Shown: positions 1-8,980, numbered from the stretch's first letter. The stretch is 25,865 bases of DNA from Proteobacteria bacterium UBA4575 (GCA_002386945.1 DGKH01000059.1:13420-39284), one strand, 5' to 3'. The notes: generated from the letters alone by a model not told the origin. Numbers and translations: made by a program.

Positions 1-23
1 TGTTAGAGGCCTCTAGCGAATGA
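1..23 (+). CDS. rnc: 3' end of rnc (ribonuclease III), partial
   Basis: Only the last codons lie in the window. Reading from base 3 gives L-E-A-S-S-E and then TGA at 21-23, which overlaps the era start as ATGA. The same rnc/era overlap is found in E. coli, and an alanine/leucine-rich end of the double-stranded-RNA-binding domain would fit. The identification rests on gene order and this overlap, because too little protein is visible to recognise the family directly. Confidence 0.5.
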
Positions 24-901
24 CCACACGTTGCGGCTACGTCGCTATTATTGGTCGACCGAATACGGGTAAGTCGACCCTATTTAACCACTTCATTCAA
101 ACCAAGGTTTCTTCTGTCAGCTATAAGCCACAAACTACGCGTCATCGTATCGTCGGTGTCCGTAGTGAGAAACAGGCGCAGTTTGTTTTTGTTGATACCC
201 CAGGTATTCACTTAGGTGGTAAAAAGTTACTCAATCGGATACTGAACAAAAACGCACTAAATGTATTACATGATGTGAATCTGATCTTATGGATGGTGGA
301 TTGCAAATCATGGACGCGTGAAGAAGATAATATTCTGCGCTCCTTGAAAGACATCGAATGTCCGGTGGTATTGGTGCTCAATAAGATCGATCAGCTGACT
401 AAGCGTGACCAGCTCTTCCCGATTTTATCTGCCATTTCTAAGAAGTATGATTTCGCAGAGATTGTGCCGATCTCAGCCCTGAAGAAAGATAATATCTCTG
501 CTTTACTGACGTCTAGTCAGCGCTATCTACCTGAGTCTGAATTTTTCTATCCAGAAGAATATATCACTGATAGGGATATGCGCTTCATCATGGCAGAACT
601 AATCCGCGAGTCGATCTTTGTTCATCTCGGTGCTGAGCTGCCCTACGCAACCCATGTCGAGATTGAATCGGTTGATGAGCAACCTGGGATGGTACATATC
701 GAAGCGGCTGTTTGGGTAGAGAAAGATTCTCAAAAAGCGATCTTCATTGGGCATCGAGGTGAGATGCTGAAAAAGATTGGTGCCGGTGCGCGTGTTGCGA
801 TAGAACGCAGTATGGAAAGTAAAGTGAATTTAAAGCTGTGGATCAAAGTGAAAAAAGACTGGCAGAACGATCCACAAGTCGTCTCTGAATACGAGAAGTA
901 A
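20..901 (+). CDS. era: GTPase Era
   Basis: Era is an essential GTPase that binds the 3' end of 16S rRNA and helps mature the 30S subunit. The 293-residue protein has the full G domain: P-loop GRPNTGKS near residues 12-19, the KPQTTRHRI switch region, DTPG (G3), NKID (G4) and the G5-like SAL. A C-terminal KH domain follows, with the GxxG loop read as GHRG in IFIGHRGEMLKKIG. The P-loop has Thr where most Era proteins have Val (GRPNVGKS), a mild change. Length matches the family (about 300). The ATG overlaps the preceding rnc stop as ATGA, so translation is probably coupled; recO follows after 11 bases. Confidence 0.97.
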   Translation: MTTRCGYVAIIGRPNTGKSTLFNHFIQTKVSSVSYKPQTTRHRIVGVRSEKQAQFVFVDTPGIHLGGKKLLNRILNKNALNVLHDVNLILWMVDCKSWTREEDNILRSLKDIECPVVLVLNKIDQLTKRDQLFPILSAISKKYDFAEIVPISALKKDNISALLTSSQRYLPESEFFYPEEYITDRDMRFIMAELIRESIFVHLGAELPYATHVEIESVDEQPGMVHIEAAVWVEKDSQKAIFIGHRGEMLKKIGAGARVAIERSMESKVNLKLWIKVKKDWQNDPQVVSEYEK

Positions 902-912
902 TACAACAGATA

Positions 913-1602
913 ATGCGAGTAGAGCTAGAGGCCGCTTATATCCTGCATACTCGCGCTTACCGTGAGAGTAGTCTCTTAGTCTACGCATTGACGGCAGAGC
1001 ACGGGGTGGTTCATCTGATCAGTCGTGCAGCGAAGAAAAAGCATGGCAATATGATCCAGCCGTTGACCAAGTGTTATCTGACATGGTCAGGCAAGGGCAG
1101 CCTGTTGAGTTTGAATAAGGTTGAGTTAGAGCATTCCAAGTACACGCGTAATTTTCGTAGCCACGTCCAATGTTTGTATATCCACGAACTCCTATTACGG
1201 TTGGTCCCCGAACGCAGTCCTGCGCCGGAACTCTTTGATTTATATGAGCAAACGCTAGAGAAAATGCTAAAATCACCAACCGATGAAGGTTGTTTGCGTG
1301 CCTTTGAGCTTGAATTGTTAGCGATTATTGGTCACCCCCTGCAGCTAGACTTTGATTATCAAAACAATCTAGCGGTGGAGGCGGAGCAGTATTATCGCTA
1401 CGTCCCTGATGCTGGCCCGGTGCTTTCTGCCGGTCTCAATCAAACCTGGGACAGCCTGACAGGACGCGCCTTACTCGATATGGCAGCAGGCGATTTTCGA
1501 ACTGAAAACTTACCAGCCATGAAGCGTTTTTTACGCGGGTTACTGGAATTCTATTTACGCGGTAAACCGGTACTGACTCGACAATTGTTGAAGGTGAATT
1601 AA
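913..1602 (+). CDS. recO: DNA repair protein RecO
   Basis: RecO is a recombination mediator that works with RecR to load RecA on SSB-coated single-stranded DNA in the RecF pathway. The 229-residue protein starts with the family's N-terminal OB-fold signature: A-Y-I-L-H-T-R-A-Y-R-E-S-S-L-L, then a strand ending HLISRAAKKK. The helical C-terminal part carries the FELELLAIIGHPLQ segment. No zinc-finger cysteine cluster is seen, as is usual for gammaproteobacterial RecO. It sits in the standard place between era and pdxJ. Its stop codon at 1600-1602 abuts the pdxJ start directly. Confidence 0.94.
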   Translation: MRVELEAAYILHTRAYRESSLLVYALTAEHGVVHLISRAAKKKHGNMIQPLTKCYLTWSGKGSLLSLNKVELEHSKYTRNFRSHVQCLYIHELLLRLVPERSPAPELFDLYEQTLEKMLKSPTDEGCLRAFELELLAIIGHPLQLDFDYQNNLAVEAEQYYRYVPDAGPVLSAGLNQTWDSLTGRALLDMAAGDFRTENLPAMKRFLRGLLEFYLRGKPVLTRQLLKVN

Positions 1603-2337
1603 TTGCAAAATAAGCAAGTCCGTTTAGGCGTGAATCTGGACCACGTTACTACACTGCGCCAAGTGCGAGGTACCCCCTATCCTGATTTGCAGGAGGCCAT
1701 TCGTATCTCTGAAACAGCAGGTGCCCATGGCATTACCATGCATCTGCGTGAGGATCGCCGCCACATCCAAGATGCCGATGTCTATGCCTCACGACAAGTG
1801 ATTCAGAGTAGTATGAATCTAGAAATGGCAGCGACAGCTGAGATGCAAAGTATTGCGATTAAGGTCAAGCCTGACTATTGCTGCATCGTGCCCGAACGGC
1901 GTGAAGAACTCACTACTGAGGGTGGCTTAGATGTGTTGGGACACCTTTCTCGTATGCGCGACCTAGTGATAGCCTTGAGTGAGCATGACATTCAGGTGTC
2001 TTTATTTATCGAAGCGAACCCACTGGTGATCGATGCCGCGGCAGAAATTGGTGCGCCAATTATCGAACTGCATACTGGGCATTATGCTGACCTGCCTGAA
2101 GAGCAGCGGAGTGCTGAGTTGCAGCGTATCCAAAACGCGACTCAACATGCACTTGAGCTAGGCCTAGTTGTTAATGCAGGGCATGGTTTGAATGTCAGCA
2201 ATGTACGTGACATCGCCGTGATCCCAGGAATGAATGAATTAAATATTGGTCATTCTATTATTGCTGACGCGTTATTCATGGGACTTGAAGGCGCCATTTT
2301 ACGAATGCGTGCAGCAATGGATGGAGTGGCTGAGTGA
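1603..2337 (+). CDS. pdxJ: Pyridoxine 5'-phosphate synthase PdxJ
   Basis: PdxJ condenses 3-amino-2-oxopropyl phosphate with 1-deoxy-D-xylulose 5-phosphate to make pyridoxine 5'-phosphate in the DXP-dependent vitamin B6 route. The 244-residue TIM barrel shows the family motifs in order: LGVNLDHVTTLRQVRG near the N-terminus, HLREDRRHI, NLEMA, CIVPERREELTTEGG, FIEA, ELHTGHYA and NAGHGLN. The start is TTG at 1603; it directly follows the recO stop, has AAGGTG upstream inside recO, and gives the family's usual N-terminus. The 3' end overlaps acpS by four bases (GTGA). Confidence 0.96.
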   Translation: MQNKQVRLGVNLDHVTTLRQVRGTPYPDLQEAIRISETAGAHGITMHLREDRRHIQDADVYASRQVIQSSMNLEMAATAEMQSIAIKVKPDYCCIVPERREELTTEGGLDVLGHLSRMRDLVIALSEHDIQVSLFIEANPLVIDAAAEIGAPIIELHTGHYADLPEEQRSAELQRIQNATQHALELGLVVNAGHGLNVSNVRDIAVIPGMNELNIGHSIIADALFMGLEGAILRMRAAMDGVAE

Positions 2338-2726
2338 GACCACTAGGCTCAGGCATTGATATTGTTGAGATCTCACGTATTGATGATCTGCTTGCAAAGC
2401 AAGGTGATCGATTTGCAGAAAAGATATTGCATACCGATGAATTGAGTGCATTCTATGAGCAGAAGAATAAAGCGGCATTTCTGGCTAAACGGTTTGCCGT
2501 GAAAGAGGCGGCATCCAAGGCATTAGGTGTTGGCATCGGGCGCTCGATTGGTTGGCAAGATATCTATGTCAGCCATACTGAACTAGGCCAACCCCTATTA
2601 AATTTCAGCGAGGCATGCCAACAGCGACTGCCCGCAACACGCGGCACAAGTTTATTAAGCATCTCTGACGAACGTGCGTATGCAGTTGCACATGTCCTAT
2701 TATTTGCCGAAGAGAAGACATCATGA
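2334..2726 (+). CDS. acpS: Holo-[acyl-carrier-protein] synthase AcpS
   Basis: AcpS transfers 4'-phosphopantetheine from CoA to a serine of apo-ACP, switching on fatty-acid synthesis. The 130-residue protein begins GSGIDIVEISRI, where the Asp is a magnesium ligand, and carries the second signature FAVKEAASKALGVGI with the conserved Glu. It ends with a SISDERAYAVAHV strand. The start is GTG at 2334, overlapping the pdxJ stop; no ATG alternative precedes the Asp motif. It also overlaps cysM by ATGA, so pdxJ-acpS-cysM look translationally coupled. Length is typical (about 126). Confidence 0.96.
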   Translation: MRPLGSGIDIVEISRIDDLLAKQGDRFAEKILHTDELSAFYEQKNKAAFLAKRFAVKEAASKALGVGIGRSIGWQDIYVSHTELGQPLLNFSEACQQRLPATRGTSLLSISDERAYAVAHVLLFAEEKTS

Positions 2727-3616
2727 AAACTAAAACCTTAGCGGATTTTGTCGGTAATACACCACTGGTGCGTCTACAGTTTCTAAACCCTAATCCCTCG
2801 AATACGATCCTACTCAAGCTGGAAGGTAATAATCCTGCGGGTTCGGTCAAGGATCGGCCTGCCTTATATATGATTCAAGCGGCAGCGGCACGTGGTGAAA
2901 TCTCTCCTGGAGATACCTTGATTGAAGCCACTAGCGGTAACACTGGTATTGCACTGGCGATGGCAGCAGCAGCGCAGGGTTATCGTATGATCTTAGTGAT
3001 GCCTGCAAATATGACGATGGAGCGACGTGCGGCAATGGCTGCATTTGGTGCCGAGTTGGTCATAGTCAGCGAGACAGAAGGCATGGAGGGCGCACGTGAT
3101 GTAGCCCTGAGGATGCAGGCCGAAGGTAAGGGGCGAGTGTTAGATCAATTTGCCAATCCCGATAACTCAGAAGCGCACTACCGCACTATGGGTCCAGAGA
3201 TATGGAACGATACCGAAGGTAAGGTGACGCATTTTGTCAGCTCCATGGGTACTACGGGTACCGTCATGGGAACCGGTCGTTATCTGCACGAGAAAAATCC
3301 AGATATACAGGTTGTCGGTGTATATCCAGAAAAAGGCTCACAGATACCGGGTATTCGAAAATGGGAGAAGGCCTATGAGCCGGCCATCTTTGATGAATCC
3401 AAAGTCGATCGAATCATGACAGTTTCACGTGCAGATGCGGATGAGATGACCGTCAAGTTGGGTCAAAAAGAGGGTATCTTTTGTGGTATTTCAGCTGGCG
3501 GTGCCTTGCATGCTGCCTTGCGTCTATCAGAACAGGTCGAGAATGCAGTGATTGTCAGCATCATCTGTGACCGTGGTGATCGGTATATTTCAACCGGCCT
3601 ATTTAATCCTAACTAG
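2723..3616 (+). CDS. cysM: Cysteine synthase B (O-acetylserine sulfhydrylase) CysM
   Basis: This is a PLP enzyme making cysteine from O-acetylserine and sulfide (CysM types also accept thiosulfate). The 297-residue protein shows GNTPLVRL, then NNPAGSVKDRPA with the PLP lysine at about residue 43, the substrate loop TSGNTG near 69-74, and the phosphate-binding GTTGT. The IPGIRKWEKAYEP segment and FCGISAGGA point to CysM rather than CysK, with some uncertainty on the subtype. The ATG overlaps the acpS stop. It is the last gene of the rnc-era-recO-pdxJ-acpS run and converges on mnmC with 26 bases between stops; no clear terminator hairpin is seen there. Confidence 0.93.
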   Translation: MKTKTLADFVGNTPLVRLQFLNPNPSNTILLKLEGNNPAGSVKDRPALYMIQAAAARGEISPGDTLIEATSGNTGIALAMAAAAQGYRMILVMPANMTMERRAAMAAFGAELVIVSETEGMEGARDVALRMQAEGKGRVLDQFANPDNSEAHYRTMGPEIWNDTEGKVTHFVSSMGTTGTVMGTGRYLHEKNPDIQVVGVYPEKGSQIPGIRKWEKAYEPAIFDESKVDRIMTVSRADADEMTVKLGQKEGIFCGISAGGALHAALRLSEQVENAVIVSIICDRGDRYISTGLFNPN

Positions 3617-3642
3617 ATCGCTATTTAAGGTATTAGTTTGGG

Positions 3643-5643
3643 CTAGTTGAGTTCCTGTTGCAGGGCTCGCATGAGAAACCGACTAGGATGTACTGCGAGC
3701 CTTAAGCTACGGTTCAAAGGATTGGGTTCGGCATTAATCTCACTCGCCAAGGCCTCGCTGCATAAAGGAATCCAAGCCAGACCGCGTGAGCCAAAAGCGG
3801 TATTTAAATAAAGCCCATCGTAATATTGAGCTGCCGCATAAGATCTGTGATTGTCGCCTAATGCGGCACGCTCAAACAGTTGTCTAAAGCGTGCTTGATT
3901 GGCAACCGGACCGACCATAGGCAACCGGTCAGGACTGACTGCACGAATAGCGGCGCGGCCATCCAGATTGCTTTTATCCTGCCTGCTTAATGGCCCTAAC
4001 ATCCTCTCTAGTTTGATGAAATTATCGGCATGTTCACTATCGCGAATATCGGTAGCGGTATCATTGCTAATGAAGCTAGCACCTAAGACATATCTATTAT
4101 CGATCTCAGGGGTCAGGTAGACATCCGAACATAGAATACAGCGGGGTTGTTGGCTAAAGTCCTGGCTTGGGATAAGGCTGATTTGTCCTCGCTTCGGACT
4201 CAAGGGGCACCATTCACTCTGTACGAAATGATTGGCATGGTTTGCGTTGGCGAGGATGACGACGTCAGCGGATAAAGCAGCTTGGTTGCCACTGGGCTTT
4301 GCCAGCCAATGCTTAGCGTCAGAGTCAGCGTTATATTCTAGCGACACAATTTCAGTGTTCGGAATAAAGTCGATCGCATATTGCTGCTGCAATAAGGCAC
4401 AGACCTGTGCTGGGATAGTCCAACCTGCCTGTGGAATCCACCAAGCAGATTCGGTTATGGCGCAGTTACTGTAGCTACTGGCTTGTTCTTTAGACACGGT
4501 CGCAAGTAAGGATTCGGGGATGGCCTCCTGCTCACATAAGCGTTGCATGCGCTGCCATTGTTTGGCATCACGTGCGACCTGGATAACACCACAGGCATCC
4601 CACTTTAATTCAGGGAACTGGGCCTTCAGCTGATCTAGAAAACGCAGACTATATTGAAAGCCTAATAGCGTCAGCTGTGACTGCGCATCATGGTCGACAC
4701 TCAAACGTGGCATCAATATGGCGTTCTGGTTGCCAGAGCCGGCCATTGCAGGGGCTTGATTGCGATCGACGATGCGCACCTGCCAGCCGCGCTTTATTAA
4801 TGCGGCTGCAGTGCAAAAGCCACTCAAGCCAGCACCAATAATTAAGGCAGTCTTCGGCTGATCCGAATGTTTATGGTATGGCTGGTTTTGTAACCAACTT
4901 TTTTCTTTCAACTTAAAATTCTGGTTCACGTCTTGCGTGTGTTTAACACCCGTGAGTAGCTGCTTTCGGGAACATGGGCTTGTCTGCCTTTCAATCTCAA
5001 AGCCTGCCTGTTGTAGGTTCGTTTGTGTCTGTTGGCTGGCACTATTATCGGTTTGATTAGCGCTGACTAAACGGCCACCGATACGTGTTAGACGAAAGAG
5101 TTCATGGCTAAGCTTTGGGCTATAGACTGGGAGTGTTTCAGCATTAGCGTAAGCACCTAAAAACCAAGTATCAGCATTGAATTCCAGCTCGCTTATTATT
5201 TCTTCGGCATCACCCCAATATAGATCTAGTTGGATATTAGCGTCATCAAAATGGATTCGCTGCTGACCCTTTAATCGATCAGGGTATTGGGCTAACAGTT
5301 GTTCGGCTAATGGTGATGATAAGTCTAGATCTTGATACAACTGACGTAACTGGTCGATAGCGATAGGACGTGCTTCGATGCTACTGAAGATCAATTGTTT
5401 ATTGTTGTTTTCTTGTTGCCATAGTTTGGCTATGGTGAGGAAATTGATGCCAGTGGCAAAACCGATTTCAGCAATATGAAAGCTATCTGCTTGTTGCCAG
5501 CGTTGGCTTATTTGGTTACCTGCTAGCAGTTGATGGCAATCCGCCTCGGCTTGTTGTAGCGAGAAGTGGGGACTTATAGATGGCGTTGAAGAGGGCAGAC
5601 CATCGCTATTGAATTGCAGTTCTGCTGCTTTAACTGTTAGCAT
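3643..5643 (-). CDS. mnmC: MnmC-type fused tRNA wobble-uridine protein: degenerate methyltransferase domain plus FAD oxidoreductase
   Basis: MnmC finishes mnm5(s2)U34 in tRNA: its FAD half removes carboxymethyl from cmnm5U and its methyltransferase half methylates the resulting nm5U. The length (666 residues, E. coli 668) and order of domains match. The FAD half (about 265-666) is well kept: GAGLSG at 270-275, a segment beginning SGNQNAILMPRLS, RAAIRAVSPDRLPMVGP, and FGSRGLAWIPL near the end. The methyltransferase half (1-245) keeps AELQFN, EIGFATGINFL (family ESGFGTGLNFL) and YWGD. The catalytic WFLDGFAP block reads WFLGAYAN, with Gly163 at the place of E. coli Asp178, and GRKREM reads CSRKQLL. 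I infer that methyl transfer may be lost or changed while oxidoreductase activity remains. The gene is divergent from the exonuclease gene. Confidence 0.88.
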   Translation of the reverse strand: MLTVKAAELQFNSDGLPSSTPSISPHFSLQQAEADCHQLLAGNQISQRWQQADSFHIAEIGFATGINFLTIAKLWQQENNNKQLIFSSIEARPIAIDQLRQLYQDLDLSSPLAEQLLAQYPDRLKGQQRIHFDDANIQLDLYWGDAEEIISELEFNADTWFLGAYANAETLPVYSPKLSHELFRLTRIGGRLVSANQTDNSASQQTQTNLQQAGFEIERQTSPCSRKQLLTGVKHTQDVNQNFKLKEKSWLQNQPYHKHSDQPKTALIIGAGLSGFCTAAALIKRGWQVRIVDRNQAPAMAGSGNQNAILMPRLSVDHDAQSQLTLLGFQYSLRFLDQLKAQFPELKWDACGVIQVARDAKQWQRMQRLCEQEAIPESLLATVSKEQASSYSNCAITESAWWIPQAGWTIPAQVCALLQQQYAIDFIPNTEIVSLEYNADSDAKHWLAKPSGNQAALSADVVILANANHANHFVQSEWCPLSPKRGQISLIPSQDFSQQPRCILCSDVYLTPEIDNRYVLGASFISNDTATDIRDSEHADNFIKLERMLGPLSRQDKSNLDGRAAIRAVSPDRLPMVGPVANQARFRQLFERAALGDNHRSYAAAQYYDGLYLNTAFGSRGLAWIPLCSEALASEINAEPNPLNRSLRLAVHPSRFLMRALQQELN

Positions 5644-5770
5644 GCGTAGCTAATTCCCCCATCGCAGTAGTGCCGTAAAAGCCGGGTTTTGAATCTGGTT
5701 GAATGATTGTTTTGCGCTGCGCATGGTGTATGTTTTGGACTCTGTTGTTACTAAAGGTCGCAGTGATTAA

Positions 5771-6553
5771 ATGAGTATACTCGTATTTGATATTGAAACC
5801 GTTCCTGACGTTGTGTCGGGTCGAAAAATTCACAAGCTGAGTGCTGATTTAGCAGATAAAGATGTCGTTAAAGCGATGCAGCATCTGCAGTTTCAGAAAT
5901 CAGGTAGTGAATTCCTACCACTACATTTACAACGGATCGTTGCGATTTCGGTAGTCTTTCGTAAGAACGAACAGTTAAAAGTTTGGTCTTTGGGCGAAGA
6001 AGAATCATCAGAGAAAGAATTGATTGAGCGCTTCTTTGAGGGGGTCGAGCAACACAATCCCACGCTAGTCAGCTGGAATGGTGGTGGCTTTGATTTGCCG
6101 GTACTGAATTATCGTTCTCTGTTACATGGAGTGCAGGCTGCACGTTACTGGGAAACAGGTAACGAGGATAACTCTTTCCGCTACAACAACTACCTCAGCC
6201 GTTTTCATTGGCGACATACTGACATTATGGATGTGCTTGCTGGTTTTCAACCGCGTGCTAGTGCGAAGTTGGATGAGGTCGCAACCATGCTCGGTTTCCC
6301 CGGTAAGTTCGGCATGAGTGGGGGCGATGTTTGGCAGACCTATCAAGACGGTGGCCTAGCAGATATTCGTAATTACTGTGAGACCGATGTACTCAATACC
6401 TACCTAGTGTATTTACGCTTTGAGATGATCAGTGGCCGTATGATGCCGGCACAGTACGATAAGGCGATTACTCAGGCGAAGGACTTGCTACAGGCTTCAG
6501 ATAAGCCACATTTGCACGATTTCTTAGCCGTTTGGCAGCAGGATCAGGCGTAA
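5771..6553 (+). CDS. PolB-like 3'-5' exonuclease (DnaQ-fold, predicted)
   Basis: This is a predicted stand-alone 3'-5' exonuclease of the family related to the proofreading domain of family B DNA polymerases; no polymerase domain is present in its 260 residues. The three DEDD-type motifs are visible: Exo I FDIETVPD (Asp7, Glu9), Exo II SWNGGGFDLPVL (Asp108), and Exo III YCETDVLNTYLVYLR (Tyr202 and Asp206, the DEDDy spacing). HTDIMDVL and AKLDEVATMLGFPGK are further family signatures. Its biological role (repair or RNA processing) is not established from sequence. It is a single gene, divergent from mnmC and convergent with dapE. Confidence 0.88.
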   Translation: MSILVFDIETVPDVVSGRKIHKLSADLADKDVVKAMQHLQFQKSGSEFLPLHLQRIVAISVVFRKNEQLKVWSLGEEESSEKELIERFFEGVEQHNPTLVSWNGGGFDLPVLNYRSLLHGVQAARYWETGNEDNSFRYNNYLSRFHWRHTDIMDVLAGFQPRASAKLDEVATMLGFPGKFGMSGGDVWQTYQDGGLADIRNYCETDVLNTYLVYLRFEMISGRMMPAQYDKAITQAKDLLQASDKPHLHDFLAVWQQDQA

Positions 6554-6571
6554 TGTTTGATGTCTCGAGGA

Positions 6572-6598
6572 TGCACAGATCTCAAGCAGGTCTGTGCA
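6572..6598. terminator. Hairpin between convergent genes, possible bidirectional terminator
   Basis: An 8-bp perfect inverted repeat (TGCACAGA / TCTGTGCA, loop of 11) lies in the 56 bases between the stops of the exonuclease gene and dapE. No U-tract follows on either strand, so it is not a textbook intrinsic terminator. Position between convergent genes is the main support. Confidence 0.4.
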
Positions 6599-6609
6599 AC
6601 GAAGCTGGC

Positions 6610-7737
6610 TTAGGTCAATAGCTGGCGCAATACGGCGCCATAGATCTCGGTTAGCTGGTTCAGCTCTGCAATATCCGTATGCTCATCAATCTGGTGGATA
6701 CTGGCGTTAATGACACCCAGTTCTACCACTTCAGCGCCTGTTGGTGCGATGAATCGGCCGTCAGAGGTGCCTCCACCTGTTGATAGCTCAGTATCACGTC
6801 CTGTGACCGTCTGAATCGCCTGTTGGCAGGCCTCAACTAAGCGACCTTCAGCAGTTAGGAATGGGTTGCCCGATAACCGCCATAGCAATTCAGTTTTAAC
6901 CTCATATTTAGCGACTACCGCTTCTATTTTTTGCTTAATCTCCGCGGCCGTAATCTCGGTTGAGAAACGCAGATTAAAGGAAGCCTCAGCCTTTCCTGGA
7001 ATGACATTTTCTGCACCCGTGCCTGAATTAATATTCGAGACTTGGAAGGTGGTTGCAGGGAAATGATCATTACCTTGATCCCATTCAATCGCAGACAGCT
7101 CAGCCAAGATTTCGGTCAGTGGATGGATTGGGTTGGTTGCTAGATGAGGATAAGCAACATGGCCTTGTTTGCCTTTGATCGTGAGCTGGGCACATAGTGA
7201 ACCGCGACGACCATTCTTAATGGTATCACCAACACGTGAAGTACTTGAAGGCTCGCCAACTAGGCAGTAGTCAATTGCAATATCTTGCTGTTGTAAGTAT
7301 TCAACCACCTTTACCGTGCCATTAACAGCAGGGCCTTCCTCGTCGCTGGTTAGCAAGAATGCGATCGAACCTTTGTGGTCAGGGTGTTCATCAATGAATG
7401 TTTCACAGGCAATCGCCATGGCTGCGATAGCAGTCTTCATATCGGCTGCACCACGACCATGCAGCTGACCCTCCGCTACGGTTGCGCCAAAGGGTGGATA
7501 AGTCCAATTTTCTTCTGGGCCGGTAGGGACAACATCAGTATGTCCAGCAAAGACGAATAAAGGGGCTTCTGTGCCTTTGCGTATCCAGGCATTACTGACT
7601 TCAGCAAAGGGTAGGGGCTGATGCTCAAAGCCACTATTTGCCAGACGTTCAGCCAGTAGGTCCAGACAGCCTTCGTCCTTGGGAGTCACTGAGGGCCGTT
7701 GGATTAATTGCTGACTGAGTTCTAGAGTTTTGTTCAC
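6610..7737 (-). CDS. dapE: Succinyl-diaminopimelate desuccinylase DapE
   Basis: DapE is a zinc hydrolase that removes succinate from N-succinyl-LL-diaminopimelate to give LL-DAP for lysine and peptidoglycan. The M20 metallopeptidase motifs are all present: [10 protein letters not shown] (zinc His), [10 protein letters not shown] (bridging Asp), TSDEEGPA (catalytic Glu pair), GEPSST and the C-terminal HQIDEHTD (zinc His). I start at GTG (7735-7737): it has GGA seven bases upstream and gives 375 residues, the same length as E. coli DapE, with the family N-terminus [12 protein letters not shown] longer reading from TTG at 7764 has no ribosome binding site. It is the last gene of the map-glnD-dap operon. 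Confidence 0.95.
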   Translation of the reverse strand: MNKTLELSQQLIQRPSVTPKDEGCLDLLAERLANSGFEHQPLPFAEVSNAWIRKGTEAPLFVFAGHTDVVPTGPEENWTYPPFGATVAEGQLHGRGAADMKTAIAAMAIACETFIDEHPDHKGSIAFLLTSDEEGPAVNGTVKVVEYLQQQDIAIDYCLVGEPSSTSRVGDTIKNGRRGSLCAQLTIKGKQGHVAYPHLATNPIHPLTEILAELSAIEWDQGNDHFPATTFQVSNINSGTGAENVIPGKAEASFNLRFSTEITAAEIKQKIEAVVAKYEVKTELLWRLSGNPFLTAEGRLVEACQQAIQTVTGRDTELSTGGGTSDGRFIAPTGAEVVELGVINASIHQIDEHTDIAELNQLTEIYGAVLRQLLT

Positions 7738-7793
7738 GATTATTTCCGTATTTTCTGAGACCAAGGTTTCTATGCTAATCGATAAGCCTCAAA

Positions 7794-8156
7794 TTAGGCA
7801 TTGATTAGGTGTTCATAGTGTTCGCTATTAAAGCCGACCATAAGCTGTTTTTGTGCGCCTTGCCATTGCAGTACTGGACGTTTGATCAAGGTCGGTTGGC
7901 TGTGCATAAGATTAATTGCATGGGCTTCATCGATATCTAGCTTGGTGGCAGGGTCGAGTTGTTTGAATGTAGTACTACGGCGGTTGAGCAGTAGCTCCCA
8001 ATCAACTTCGCTGCACCAGCTTTTGAGTAGCTGTTGGCTGATGCCGTCGGCACGTAAATCATAGAAGTCATAAGCGATGTTATGTGCGTCTAAAAATTTA
8101 CGTGCCTTACGCACGCTATCGCAGTTTTTAATACCGTACAGCGTAGGCCTAGACAT
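7794..8156 (-). CDS. ArsC/Spx-family thioredoxin-fold protein, YffB type
   Basis: This 120-residue protein belongs to the arsenate-reductase-like family of the YffB type, with LYGIKNCDSVRKARKFL at the N-terminus: one redox Cys at residue 12 in a C-x-x-[not Cys] arrangement. The later IKRPVLQW segment matches the family's R-P-x-x motif. The real substrate of this subgroup is unclear; arsenate reduction should not be assumed. Its ATG overlaps the dapD stop (TAATG), and dapE follows, the same linkage as yffB-dapE in E. coli. The conserved linkage suggests, but does not prove, a role tied to diaminopimelate synthesis. Confidence 0.9.
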   Translation of the reverse strand: MSRPTLYGIKNCDSVRKARKFLDAHNIAYDFYDLRADGISQQLLKSWCSEVDWELLLNRRSTTFKQLDPATKLDIDEAHAINLMHSQPTLIKRPVLQWQGAQKQLMVGFNSEHYEHLINA

Positions 8157-8980
8157 TAGTCGATGGCGCGTAGCAATTCGTTGATACCAACCTTGCTGCG
8201 TGTCTTCTCATCTACTTGCTTCACGATGACTGCACAATAAAGGCTGTAGCTACCATCTTTTGAAGGCAGGTTGCCTGAAACAACAACTGATCCTGCTGGG
8301 ATGCGACCGTAAGTGACTTCACCTGTTTCACGGTTGAAGATCTTGGTGCTCTTGCCGATGTAAACACCCATAGAGATCACAGCACCCTGTTCGACGATAA
8401 CGCCTTCAACGACTTCTGAGCGTGCGCCAATAAAGCAGTTATCTTCAATGATAGTCGGTGCGGCTTGTAGTGGCTCTAAAACACCACCGATACCAACGCC
8501 ACCAGAAAGATGTACGTTTTTACCGATTTGTGCACAGGAGCCGACAGTCGCCCAAGTGTCGACCATAGTGCCTGAATCTACACGTGCGCCAATATTGACA
8601 AAGCTAGGCATAAGAACCACATCAGGGGCGATATACGCGCCACGACGTGCGGTTGCTGGTGGTACGACACGTACACCCATGGCAGCCATTTCAGCTTCAG
8701 ATTGACCGGAAAACTTAACCGGTACCTTGTCGTAGTACTGGCCAAAGCCAGAAGACATGATGGCATTTTCTTCGATGCGGAATGAAAGTAGAACAGCCTT
8801 CTTAAGCCATTCATTCACTCGCCACTCGCCGTCTATTTTTTCTGCAACACGAGCACTACCCGAGTCCAACTGGTGGATTGCATCCATGACAGCGACCTTA
8901 ATCTCATTGCTTACATTGGTCGGTGAGATATTGGCGCGCTCTTCGAAAGCACCTTCGATAATGTCTTGTATAGAGCTCAT
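8156..8980 (-). CDS. dapD: 2,3,4,5-tetrahydropyridine-2,6-dicarboxylate N-succinyltransferase DapD
   Basis: DapD transfers succinyl from succinyl-CoA to tetrahydrodipicolinate, the first step of the succinylase branch of the DAP/lysine pathway. The 274-residue length equals that of E. coli DapD. A helical N-terminal domain (about 1-100) is followed by a left-handed beta-helix with hexapeptide repeats: [50 protein letters not shown] and [16 protein letters not shown]. It is nine bases downstream of dapC. The stop overlaps the ATG of the ArsC-like gene, so they are probably coupled. Confidence 0.97.
   Translation of the reverse strand: MSSIQDIIEGAFEERANISPTNVSNEIKVAVMDAIHQLDSGSARVAEKIDGEWRVNEWLKKAVLLSFRIEENAIMSSGFGQYYDKVPVKFSGQSEAEMAAMGVRVVPPATARRGAYIAPDVVLMPSFVNIGARVDSGTMVDTWATVGSCAQIGKNVHLSGGVGIGGVLEPLQAAPTIIEDNCFIGARSEVVEGVIVEQGAVISMGVYIGKSTKIFNRETGEVTYGRIPAGSVVVSGNLPSKDGSYSLYCAVIVKQVDEKTRSKVGINELLRAID

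Noticed and set aside
1019..1279. Open frame of 86 codons on the minus strand inside recO
   Set aside because: Lies wholly inside a well-supported gene on the other strand and resembles no protein family.
5707..5734. Possible exonuclease-gene promoter TTGTTT-16-TATGTT
   Set aside because: Only three and four matches to the consensus boxes; too weak to list as a feature, although some promoter must lie in this divergent gap.
5630..5833. Minus-strand open frame of 67 codons across the mnmC/exonuclease gap
   Set aside because: Overlaps both flanking genes' starts, has no recognisable domain and no ribosome binding site; the gap is better read as a divergent promoter region.
7738..7764. Longer dapE reading frame starting at TTG 7764
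   Set aside because: No ribosome binding site before the TTG; the GTG at 7737 has one and gives the same length as E. coli DapE.
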